DNA of 6,047 nucleotides. Source: an uncultured bacterium. GTDB taxonomy: Bacteria; Actinomycetota; Actinomycetes; S36-B12. Where the stretch lies: contig CAJBMR010000250.1 of the NCBI GenBank assembly GCA_903954205.1, forward strand, positions 1 through 6,047, read 5' to 3'. The position numbers were made by a program, and so were the translations under genes. Shown piece by piece: positions 1 to 5,038 of the stretch. Below the pieces are notes generated by a model. That model was given only the letters and a program-made list of their open reading frames with translations. It had not been told where the DNA came from and ran no database searches. Within the stretch, counting starts at the first letter, position 1; every line of letters begins with the position of its first letter.

Positions 1-29
1 CGCACTCAGCCGCACAATTGCCCCGACAG

Positions 30-58
30 TGGGGAAGCGGTGCGGCGTGGCCTAGGGT
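30..58 (+). promoter_or_regulatory. Candidate rph promoter with a TAGGGT -10 box
   Basis: TAGGGT at 53-58 fits the actinobacterial TANNNT -10 pattern. A poor -35 match, TGGGGA (3 of 6), sits 17 bases upstream at 30-35. Transcription would begin about 0-2 bases before the ATG at 67, making the mRNA leaderless or nearly so. The same bases also contain the AGGG that could serve as a weak ribosome binding site, so the two readings compete. This is pattern matching only; a promoter farther upstream, outside the window, is equally possible. Confidence 0.25.
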
Positions 59-66
59 CGCATCCC

Positions 67-789
67 ATGAGCACGCGATCCGATGGCCGGGATTCGGCCC
101 AACTTCGCCCCGTCACCTTCGAGCGCGGCTGGCTCGACCAGGCCGAGGGCTCGACCCTGGTGAGCTTCGGCCGCACCCGAGTCCTCTGCACAGCGAGCTT
201 CACCCCCGGGGTGCCCCGCTGGCTCAAGGACTCCGGCCGCGGCTGGGTCACGGCGGAGTACGCCATGCTCCCGCGATCGACCAACACGCGCAGCGACCGT
301 GAGTCGGTGAAGGGCCGCCTGGGCGGCCGCACCCAGGAGATCTCGCGTCTCATCGGACGCAGCCTCCGGGCGGTCATCGACATGGAGGCTCTTGGCGAGA
401 ACACCATCGTCTTGGACTGTGACGTCCTCCAGGCCGACGGCGGCACGCGCACGGCGGCTATCACGGGTGCCTACCTTGCCCTCGCGGATGCGATCGCGTG
501 GGCGAAGCAGCAGGGGCATGTGAAGGGCAACCCGCTCATCGACTCCGTGGCCGCGGTGAGCGTCGGCATCATCGACGGTGAGCCGCGACTGGACCTGCAC
601 TACGACGACGATGTACGCGCGGAGACCGACATGAACGTCGTCATGACCGGTAGCGGGACCTACGTCGAGGTCCAGGGCACCGCGGAGGGCGAGCCCTTCG
701 ATCGCCGCCTCCTGGACCAACTCCTTGACCTGGCCGCAGCCGGCTGCGTGGAACTCACGGCGTTGCAGCGCGCCGCGCTGGCGTCGTGA
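67..789 (+). CDS. rph: Ribonuclease PH
   Basis: RNase PH is a phosphorolytic 3'-to-5' exoribonuclease that uses inorganic phosphate to trim the 3' ends of tRNA precursors in the cytoplasm, working as a hexameric ring. The 240-residue product matches the usual family length of about 238. Visible motifs are the phosphate-binding GGRTQEISRLIGRSLRA block (residues 86-102, with R88), the DVLQADGGTRTA block (119-130, with R128), the acidic pair D182 and D188 in the DDDVRAETDMN stretch (metal/catalytic positions), and VEVQGTAEG (200-208). I chose ATG at 67 over an in-frame GTG at 40 because it gives the family length and the RPVTFERGWL-type N terminus. A weak AGGG lies at 54-57. The stop overlaps the rdgB start in a GTGA junction, so the two genes are probably translationally coupled. 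The family assignment is very secure. Confidence 0.97.
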   Translation: MSTRSDGRDSAQLRPVTFERGWLDQAEGSTLVSFGRTRVLCTASFTPGVPRWLKDSGRGWVTAEYAMLPRSTNTRSDRESVKGRLGGRTQEISRLIGRSLRAVIDMEALGENTIVLDCDVLQADGGTRTAAITGAYLALADAIAWAKQQGHVKGNPLIDSVAAVSVGIIDGEPRLDLHYDDDVRAETDMNVVMTGSGTYVEVQGTAEGEPFDRRLLDQLLDLAAAGCVELTALQRAALAS

Positions 790-1379
790 CCATCCGGGCC
801 GTCCTCGCGACCCGCAACGACCACAAGGTCGAGGAGGTCATGCGCATCCTTCAGGCCGAGGGCGTCGATATCGAACTCCTCGCCCTGCCTGCGGAGGCCC
901 CGGACGTGGCGGAAACTGAGTCCACCTTCGCCGGCAATGCGCTGCTCAAGGCCAGGTCCGCTGCCGAGGCGACGGGGCTGCCGGCGATTGCCGACGACTC
1001 CGGACTTTGCGTGGATGCTCTTCATGGGATGCCGGGCGTACTCTCTGCTCGCTGGTCAGGGCGCCACGGCGATGACGCGGCCAATCTCGCGCTCGTGCTC
1101 GCGCAACTGTCCGAAGTGCCCGATGGGCGTCGTGGTGCGCAGTTCGTGTGCGCGGCGGCCTGGGTTGTCCCGGGCTCCCACGAGCATGTCGTTGAGGGCG
1201 TGCTCGAGGGCACGCTGGCCCACGCGCCGCGTGGCAGCCAAGGCTTCGGATATGACCCGGTCTTTATGCCCCAGGGCTATGCGCTCACGACGGCTGAATT
1301 GCGTCCCCATGAGAAGGACGCCATCAGTCATCGTGGCCAGGCAATGAGGGCGCTCGCCCGCACCGTCCTGTCGGGTTAG
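786..1379 (+). CDS. rdgB: XTP/dITP pyrophosphatase, RdgB/HAM1 family
   Basis: This enzyme hydrolyses non-canonical purine nucleoside triphosphates (ITP, dITP, XTP) to the monophosphate plus pyrophosphate, keeping deaminated bases out of DNA and RNA. The 197-residue product has the full family pattern: LATRN near the N terminus (residues 7-11), the TFAGNALLKA substrate block (47-56), ADDSGL with the catalytic acidic pair D70/D71 (69-74), GVLSARWSG (84-92), GFGYDPVF (153-160) and HEKDAISHRGQA (175-186). The start is GTG at 786; its last two bases lie within the rph stop codon. No Shine-Dalgarno sequence precedes it, which fits translational coupling to rph. The rph-rdgB pairing is common in bacteria and links RNA maturation with nucleotide sanitation. 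Length and motifs are complete and I see no sign of damage. Confidence 0.96.
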   Translation: MTIRAVLATRNDHKVEEVMRILQAEGVDIELLALPAEAPDVAETESTFAGNALLKARSAAEATGLPAIADDSGLCVDALHGMPGVLSARWSGRHGDDAANLALVLAQLSEVPDGRRGAQFVCAAAWVVPGSHEHVVEGVLEGTLAHAPRGSQGFGYDPVFMPQGYALTTAELRPHEKDAISHRGQAMRALARTVLSG

Positions 1380-1387
1380 CCGTCCGT

Positions 1388-1401
1388 GGACTCGCCAGTC
1401 C
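1388..1401. repeat. Small inverted repeat between rdgB and nfeD
   Basis: GGACT (1388-1392) and AGTCC (1397-1401) are perfectly complementary around a CGCC loop. The stem extends two more pairs if a U-G pair is allowed. It lies 8 bases after the rdgB stop and overlaps the candidate -35 box of nfeD. No T-run follows, so it is a poor intrinsic terminator. It could be a weak terminator, an operator, or chance in GC-rich DNA. Confidence 0.25.
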
Positions 1402-1420
1402 GCTGTCCGCGACGTACCGT
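1392..1420 (+). promoter_or_regulatory. Candidate promoter for nfeD-slipin, leaderless type
   Basis: TCGCCA at 1392-1397 matches 4 of 6 bases of TTGACA. After exactly 17 bases comes TACCGT at 1415-1420, which fits the TANNNT -10 consensus. The -10 box ends 6 bases before the ATG at 1427, the spacing at which the A of the start codon becomes the first transcribed base. This would explain why the GGAG at 1421-1424, only two bases from the ATG, is too close to work as a ribosome binding site. This is inference from spacing and consensus. Confidence 0.42.
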
Positions 1421-1426
1421 GGAGAG

Positions 1427-1855
1427 ATGGACGGGTGGGTGTGGTGGATCGTCGCGGCGGGAGTCCTCGCTGTGGCTGACGTCGTCACCGGCGGCACTCT
1501 GATCCTGATCATGATCGCCGGCGGAGCCGCGGCGGGAGGTCTTGCCTCTGCCCTGGGCGCATCGCCCGCACTATCCGTGGGCGTTTTTGCGCTGGTCTCC
1601 GTCGCGCTGCTCGGCGTTGTGCGACCGATCGCCCGACGCCATATGCGCACCCCTCGCGCGGTGCGCACCGGTGTCGCTGCCCTTGTCGGCACCGAGGCGG
1701 TTGTCCTCGAGGCGGTCGACGGCAACGACGGCCGCATCAAACTTGCGGGCGAGGTCTGGTCAGCCCGCGCCTACGACGGCGACAGCGTCTTCGTGGTGGG
1801 CCAGCGCGTGCACGTGCTCGAGATCGACGGGGCGACTGCCCTGGTCGCCGGTTAG
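1427..1855 (+). CDS. NfeD-like membrane protein (short form, OB-fold)
   Basis: Short NfeD-family proteins are integral membrane proteins with a soluble C-terminal OB-fold, usually encoded beside a slipin/SPFH gene. In E. coli the comparable pair is ybbJ-qmcA. They are thought to assist the SPFH partner in membrane quality control. The 142-residue product begins MDGWVWW, a typical aromatic start. It has hydrophobic segments at about 4-20, 22-43 and 47-66, then a basic turn (RPIARRHMR, 66-74). The OB-fold domain spans about 82-142, with the hallmark GEVWSARAYDG (108-118) and GQRVHVLEIDGATALV (125-140). There is no ClpP-class protease domain, so this is the short form. It has no properly spaced ribosome binding site (GGAG lies two bases from the ATG); see the candidate leaderless promoter. 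The slipin gene follows 12 bases downstream, so the two are almost certainly co-transcribed. The family call is secure, but the precise function is not. Confidence 0.88.
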   Translation: MDGWVWWIVAAGVLAVADVVTGGTLILIMIAGGAAAGGLASALGASPALSVGVFALVSVALLGVVRPIARRHMRTPRAVRTGVAALVGTEAVVLEAVDGNDGRIKLAGEVWSARAYDGDSVFVVGQRVHVLEIDGATALVAG

Positions 1856-1857
1856 TC

Positions 1858-1864
1858 GGGAGGG
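1858..1864 (+). promoter_or_regulatory. Strong ribosome binding site of the slipin gene
   Basis: GGGAGGG ends 3 bases before the ATG at 1868 and sits within the 12-base gap after the nfeD stop. It is the clearest Shine-Dalgarno sequence in the window and fixes the slipin start. It contrasts with the other plus-strand genes, which have weak, badly spaced or no such site. Confidence 0.7.
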
Positions 1865-1867
1865 ATC

Positions 1868-2746
1868 ATGGAAGCACTCATCGCCGCCATCGTCGTCGCT
1901 GTAGTGGCAGTGGCGCTCGTTGCCTCGACCATCAAGGTCGTGCCGCAGGCGCACGCGCGCATCGTCGAGCGCCTCGGTCGCTACCACCGCACCCTCAACG
2001 CCGGACTGGCCTTCGTGATCCCCGTCGTAGACAAGGTCCGCGCGCGTGTGGACTTGCGTGAGCAGGTCGTCTCTTTCCCGCCGCAGCCGGTCATCACCGA
2101 GGACAACCTCGTCGTGAGCATCGACTCGGTCATCTACTTCCAGGTGACCGATCCCAAGGCGGCGACGTACGAGATCGCTAACTACCTCATGGGCATCGAG
2201 CAACTGACCGTGACGACGCTGCGCAATGTCATCGGCTCCATGGACCTGGAGGAGACCCTGACCTCGCGCGACAGCATCAATGCTCAGCTGCGCGGAGTGC
2301 TCGACGAGGCCACCGGCAAGTGGGGTATCAGGGTCAATCGCGTCGAGATCAAGGCCATCGACCCGCCCCGAAGTGTGCAGGAGTCGATGGAGAAGCAGAT
2401 GCGCGCCGAGCGTGACAAGCGCGCCGCCATCCTCACCGCCGAGGGTGAGAAGCAGTCGGCGATCCTTACCGCCGAGGGCGAGAAGACTGCAGCCGTTTTG
2501 CGCGCCGAGGGCGACGCTCAGGCCGCGGTGCTGCGCGCGCAGGGAGAGAGCGAAGCAATCGTCAAGGTTGTTGAGGCGATCCATCAGGCCAAGCCCGACA
2601 GTCACGTGCTCGCGTATCAGTACCTTCAGACGCTGCCCCAGATCGCACAGGGCTCGGCCAACAAGGTGTGGGTCCTGCCGAGTGAGCTCACCGGCCAGAT
2701 GGCGCACCTTGCGGATGCGTTGAAGCCGGAGCGGCCCGCGCCGTAG
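1868..2746 (+). CDS. Slipin / band-7 (SPFH) membrane protein, QmcA-like
   Basis: SPFH proteins form large oligomeric cages on membranes that organise microdomains and modulate proteases or other membrane proteins. The 292-residue product has an N-terminal hydrophobic anchor (residues about 2-20) and the band-7 domain (about 21-180). Band-7 hallmarks include VERLGRYHRTLNAGLAFVIP (33-52), the EDNLVVSIDSVIYFQV strand pair (78-93) and GIRVNRVEIKAIDPP (153-167). A coiled-coil segment (about 170-235) contains four exact 11-residue units. The C-terminal stretch AYQYLQTLPQIAQGSANKVWVLPSEL (249-274) is typical of slipin/QmcA proteins. The length is normal for the family. The gene lies 12 bases after the NfeD-like gene and has a strong GGGAGGG site, so the two proteins probably act together. 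The symbol is left blank because slipin subgroups cannot be separated by eye. A structured RNA element follows 12 bases after the stop. Confidence 0.94.
   Translation: MEALIAAIVVAVVAVALVASTIKVVPQAHARIVERLGRYHRTLNAGLAFVIPVVDKVRARVDLREQVVSFPPQPVITEDNLVVSIDSVIYFQVTDPKAATYEIANYLMGIEQLTVTTLRNVIGSMDLEETLTSRDSINAQLRGVLDEATGKWGIRVNRVEIKAIDPPRSVQESMEKQMRAERDKRAAILTAEGEKQSAILTAEGEKTAAVLRAEGDAQAAVLRAQGESEAIVKVVEAIHQAKPDSHVLAYQYLQTLPQIAQGSANKVWVLPSELTGQMAHLADALKPERPAP
2423..2554 (+). repeat. Four tandem 33-bp units encoding an 11-residue coiled-coil repeat
   Basis: Residues 186-229 of the slipin are four consecutive 11-residue units with no gaps: AAILTAEGEKQ, SAILTAEGEKT, AAVLRAEGDAQ and AAVLRAQGESE. 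The pattern is small-aliphatic (AAxL), then A-E/Q-G, then charged or polar. An 11-residue (hendecad) period gives a nearly straight, right-handed or parallel coiled coil, as expected for the wall of an SPFH cage. The DNA units have diverged at many synonymous sites, so this looks like an old protein-level duplication and not a recent slippage event. Confidence 0.85.
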
Positions 2747-2758
2747 CGGTGGTGCCCT

Positions 2759-2797
2759 CGCCGCTGAACTTGGGGACGAACGTCGCGTGCAGCGGCG
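2759..2797 (+). other. Alternative 8-bp stem competing with the main hairpin
   Basis: CGCCGCTG at 2759-2766 is perfectly complementary to CAGCGGCG at 2790-2797, and after one mismatch two further pairs form (AC with GT). The 5' arm ends on the first base of the larger hairpin's 5' arm, and the 3' arm lies in that hairpin's loop. The two stems are therefore in pseudoknot order with no linker. That makes simultaneous full pairing sterically unlikely and switching between them more plausible. A chance 8-bp match in GC-rich DNA cannot be excluded. Confidence 0.4.
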
Positions 2798-2814
2798 CAT
2801 TTGTCCCCAAGTTC
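2766..2814. terminator. Long inverted repeat, probable bidirectional terminator
   Basis: GAACTTGGGGAC (2766-2777) and GTCCCCAAGTTC (2803-2814) are a perfect 12-bp inverted repeat. In plus-strand RNA the stem grows to 15 bp through one G-U and two A-U pairs, leaving a loop of 19 bases. It lies 19 bases after the slipin stop and 17 bases beyond the 3' end of the minus-strand tRNA, exactly between convergent transcription units. No U-run follows on either strand, so it is not a textbook intrinsic terminator, although GC-rich actinobacteria often use stems without one. It could instead be one copy of a dispersed palindromic repeat. Confidence 0.6.
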
Positions 2815-2831
2815 GAAGGGAGAGGACTGAG

Positions 2832-2913
2832 TGCGGAAGGCGGGACTCGAACCCGCAAGCCCTGAGGCACTGCGTCCTAAGCGCAGCGTGTCTGCCAATT
2901 CCACCACTTCCGC
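2832..2913 (-). tRNA. tRNA-Leu, anticodon UAG
   Basis: Read on the minus strand, all parts of a class II tRNA are present in 82 bases. These are a 7-bp acceptor stem (GCGGAAG with CTTCCGC), a D arm (GTG/CAC) whose loop contains GG, an anticodon stem CTGCG/CGCAG with loop CTTAGGA, a long variable arm that can form GCC/GGC, and a T arm GCGGG/CCCGC with loop TTCGAGT. The discriminator base is A, as in leucine tRNAs. The anticodon TAG is at 2877-2879 (complement), so it reads CUN codons. The CCA end is not encoded. The gene begins 22 bases after the bcp stop on the same strand. It could be processed from the bcp operon transcript or have its own promoter; a lone TAGCCT (-10-like) lies just upstream at 2922-2927, without a good -35. 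Confidence 0.97.
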
Positions 2914-2935
2914 GTGCGGCCAGGCTACCCGCCGC

Positions 2936-3403
2936 CTAGTCGAGGCCGAGATCGCGGCGTAGCTTCGCCACGTGCCCGGTCGCCTTGACGGCGTACATCG
3001 CGCGCTCGATGCGCTGCTGGGCGTCAATGACGAATGTCGAGCGGATCACGCCGACGACGGTCTTGCCGTAGAGCTTCTTCTCGCCGTAGGCGCCGTACTT
3101 CTCCAGGACCTTGTGATCAGGGTCCGAGAGGAGGGGGAAGGTGAGGTGGTCGATCTCACGGAACTCCGCCAACTTGGCGACCGGGTCGGGGGAGATGCCC
3201 AGCACGGCGTACCCGGCCTTGGTGAGCGATGCGAGGGAGTCGCGGAAGTCGCAGGCCTGAGTGGTGCAGCCGGGCGTCATCGCAGCGGGGTAGGCGTAGA
3301 GGATCACCGGCGTGCCCTTGTAGGACCTCAGGGCCACCCTGTCGCCCTGGTCGTCGACGAGGGTGAAGGCGGGCGCGAGATCGCCGGGCTCGAGTCGAGT
3401 CAT
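2936..3403 (-). CDS. bcp: Thiol peroxidase of the Bcp/PrxQ peroxiredoxin family
   Basis: Bcp reduces hydrogen peroxide and organic hydroperoxides, using a peroxidatic cysteine that is recycled by thioredoxin or similar reductants in the cytoplasm. The 155-residue product has the diagnostic TPGCTTQACDFRD block (residues 43-55). C46 is the peroxidatic cysteine, C51 the resolving cysteine in the C-x4-C spacing of the atypical two-cysteine PrxQ subtype, and T43 and R121 (in RSTFVID) complete the active site. The YPAAM just before the block replaces the commoner YPKD/A-N type sequence, a mild variation. The ATG overlaps the permease stop in an ATGA junction, and there is no obvious ribosome binding site, so translation is probably coupled to the metal importer. 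The stop lies 22 bases before tRNA-Leu. The family call is secure; the substrate preference is not readable. Confidence 0.95.
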   Translation of the reverse strand: MTRLEPGDLAPAFTLVDDQGDRVALRSYKGTPVILYAYPAAMTPGCTTQACDFRDSLASLTKAGYAVLGISPDPVAKLAEFREIDHLTFPLLSDPDHKVLEKYGAYGEKKLYGKTVVGVIRSTFVIDAQQRIERAMYAVKATGHVAKLRRDLGLD

Positions 3404-4272
3404 GCCGAGATTGTCGCGCGTGGGCCGGAGTGCTCGTCGACGCCCGCAGCGCGCTCGCGCCCGCGGATCCCGGTGACGGCGAAGACCACGAGGAAGGCGA
3501 CGGCTCCGACGAGCACGATCATCGTGCCCGAGGGCACGCCGGCGTAGTAGCTGAGATACATCCCGATGAGGCCGCAGGCGAGGCCGACGACGGTCGAGAT
3601 GCCGAGCATGCGCCCGAAGGAATCGGTGAGCATGCGGGCGATCACCGCGGGGATGACCAGCATGGCGGCCACCAGCGTGACGCCGATGACGGTGAGGGTG
3701 ACGAGGATCGACAGGGACAGCACGATCATGAGCATGGCCTCCACGCGGACGACCCGGATGCCAGACGCCTGGGCGACCTCCGGGTCGAAAGTCGTGAAGA
3801 GCAGCTCGCGATAGCGCAGCAGCACGAAGGCGCCGGCGATCAGCATGACGACGACGAGCCAGATGATCTGGCTATTGGTGATGCCGAGGATGCTGCCGAA
3901 GAGTGCCTGATCGAAGGCCGGGCCTGACGACCCGAACTTGCTGAAGAGTGCGACACCCAGGGCGAACGAGGCTGTCGTGATCACGCCGATCGCGGCGTCA
4001 GCGCCGACGCGGCCTCGGCGCGCGACGGTCGTGATCGCGATCGCGGAGGCGATGCCCCAGAGGCCGGCACCGAGCACGTAGAACTGCACGGCGAAGAGCT
4101 GCATGGCGGCGTATCCACCGAAGATCGCATGGGAGAGGCCGTGGCCGATGTAGCTCATGCCCCGGAGCACGATGTAGACGCCGATGAAGCCCAGCAGTGC
4201 GCCGGAGAGGGTGGCGACGAGCAGGCCCTTCTGGAAGAAGGCGAAGCTCAGCGGCTCGATGAGGGTTTCCAT
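3400..4272 (-). CDS. Metal ABC transporter permease (ABC-3 / cluster A-I type)
   Basis: This is the membrane channel of a manganese/zinc-type ABC importer. The 290-residue product has hydrophobic segments at about 15-37, 54-80, 92-111, 133-153, 180-215, 223-243 and 248-268, as in ZnuB/MntB/TroC-type permeases. The stretch VLRGMSYIGHGLSHAIFGG (35-53) is the conserved family region after the first helix. A polar tail of about 20 residues follows the last helix. I chose ATG at 4272 because it gives a METLIEPLSF start and the normal length, has GAGG at 4282-4285 nine bases upstream, and starts one base after the ATPase stop. The reading frame is open much farther upstream, but only through shadow sequence of the ATPase gene. 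The stop overlaps the bcp start. Only one permease gene is seen, so it probably acts as a homodimer. The metal cannot be told from this gene. Confidence 0.93.
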   Translation of the reverse strand: METLIEPLSFAFFQKGLLVATLSGALLGFIGVYIVLRGMSYIGHGLSHAIFGGYAAMQLFAVQFYVLGAGLWGIASAIAITTVARRGRVGADAAIGVITTASFALGVALFSKFGSSGPAFDQALFGSILGITNSQIIWLVVVMLIAGAFVLLRYRELLFTTFDPEVAQASGIRVVRVEAMLMIVLSLSILVTLTVIGVTLVAAMLVIPAVIARMLTDSFGRMLGISTVVGLACGLIGMYLSYYAGVPSGTMIVLVGAVAFLVVFAVTGIRGRERAAGVDEHSGPRATISA

Positions 4273-4273
4273 G

Positions 4274-5038
4274 TCAGGTGGCCTCGCGCGTGGAGTAGGC
4301 GCCGTCGACCACGATCGGCATGCCGAGGTGCTGGAGCACTTCGAGGCGCGCTCCGAAGGTCTCCTCGAGCACGCTGGGGACGATGACGTCGCGCGGCGCC
4401 CCCTCGGCGACGACATGTCCGTTGACGCAGACGAGGTGGGGGAGGTGCGCTGCCATGCCATTGAGGTCGTGCGTGGTGAGGATGATCGCCATCCCGTCGT
4501 TATGCAGGTCGCCGAGCAGGTGGAGTACGTCGTGCCGCGTGTTGATGTCCACCCCACTTGTGGGCTCGTCGAGGAGGAGCACCTGGGGCTCGCGCAGCAG
4601 TGCCCGGGCGAGGAACATCCGCTGCTGCTGCCCGCCGGAGAGTTCTCGGATATGCCGGTCGGCGAGATCGGCGATGCCCAAGCGGTCGAGCACCGCCGCG
4701 ACGGCCTGGCGCTCCTGAGCAGAAGGCCACGGCCAGAAGCGGTGCTCGGTGCGTGCCATGAGCACGCACTCGAAGACGGTGACCGGGAACTTCCAGTCGA
4801 CGGTCTCGAGCTGAGGCACATAGGCGACGCGCAGACTCGGCGCGGTCGTGCGCGTGCCGCTGCTGGGCTTGATGAGGCCGAGCAGCACCCGCAGCAGCGT
4901 CGTCTTGCCAGCCCCCGAGGGCCCGACGATGCCGGAGAAGGCGGTCGAGTCGATGCTGAGGCTGACGTCGTGCAGGACTGTCGTCCGCCCGTATCCCGCG
5001 GAGACGGAGGCGAGGTCGATCAGTCCGGCTGACGTCAC
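4274..5038 (-). CDS. Metal ABC transporter ATP-binding protein (Mn/Zn type)
   Basis: This is the cytoplasmic ATPase that powers the adjoining permease. The 254-residue product contains all nucleotide-binding motifs in order: Walker A GPSGAGKTT (39-47, K45), the Q-loop glutamine Q76 in YVPQ, the LSGGQ signature (133-137), Walker B VLLLDEP (153-159, catalytic E158), the D-loop SGVD (161-164) and the H-loop histidine H190. The sequence after the Q-loop (TVDWKFPVTVFECV, 79-92) matches the DW-x-FPVTV pattern characteristic of manganese/zinc importer ATPases and separates it from other ABC classes. The start is GTG at 5038, whose last two bases belong to the stop codon of the binding protein (GTGA overlap). 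No separate ribosome binding site is visible, so translation is probably coupled. The protein is intact and of normal length. Confidence 0.95.
   Translation of the reverse strand: MTSAGLIDLASVSAGYGRTTVLHDVSLSIDSTAFSGIVGPSGAGKTTLLRVLLGLIKPSSGTRTTAPSLRVAYVPQLETVDWKFPVTVFECVLMARTEHRFWPWPSAQERQAVAAVLDRLGIADLADRHIRELSGGQQQRMFLARALLREPQVLLLDEPTSGVDINTRHDVLHLLGDLHNDGMAIILTTHDLNGMAAHLPHLVCVNGHVVAEGAPRDVIVPSVLEETFGARLEVLQHLGMPIVVDGAYSTREAT
4282..4285 (-). promoter_or_regulatory. Ribosome binding site of the permease
   Basis: GAGG on the minus strand lies 9 bases before the ATG at 4272, inside the last codons of the ATPase gene. It supports the METLIEPL start against a much longer upstream reading. 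Confidence 0.5.

Noticed and set aside
21..34. Hairpin CCCC-GACAGT-GGGG upstream of rph as a terminator or regulator
   Set aside because: There are only four pairs and no U-run follows; this is expected by chance in GC-rich DNA.
40..66. GTG at 40 as an earlier rph start
   Set aside because: It adds nine residues unlike the family N terminus and would make the protein longer than usual. ATG at 67 gives 240 residues.
1760..2800. A 346-codon minus-strand open frame opposite the slipin gene
   Set aside because: It is antisense to a gene with clear family motifs. Its His/Asp/Arg/Leu-rich composition is what the reverse frame of GC-rich coding DNA yields, and I recognise no domain in it.
2972..3547. 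A 191-codon plus-strand open frame opposite bcp
   Set aside because: It is antisense to a peroxiredoxin gene with an intact catalytic block, and its Gly/Val/Glu/Arg-rich composition is typical of a shadow frame.
3400..4821. A 473-codon open frame suggesting a longer permease, or a permease fused to an upstream domain
   Set aside because: The part upstream of 4272 is low-complexity Ser/Arg/Thr-rich shadow translation of the ATPase gene, which has all its motifs in another frame. The permease fold begins at METLIEPL with a ribosome binding site.
4184..5032. A 282-codon plus-strand open frame opposite the ATPase
   Set aside because: It is rich in Glu, Asp, His and Arg with no recognisable fold, and lies wholly antisense to the ATPase, whose Walker and signature motifs are intact.
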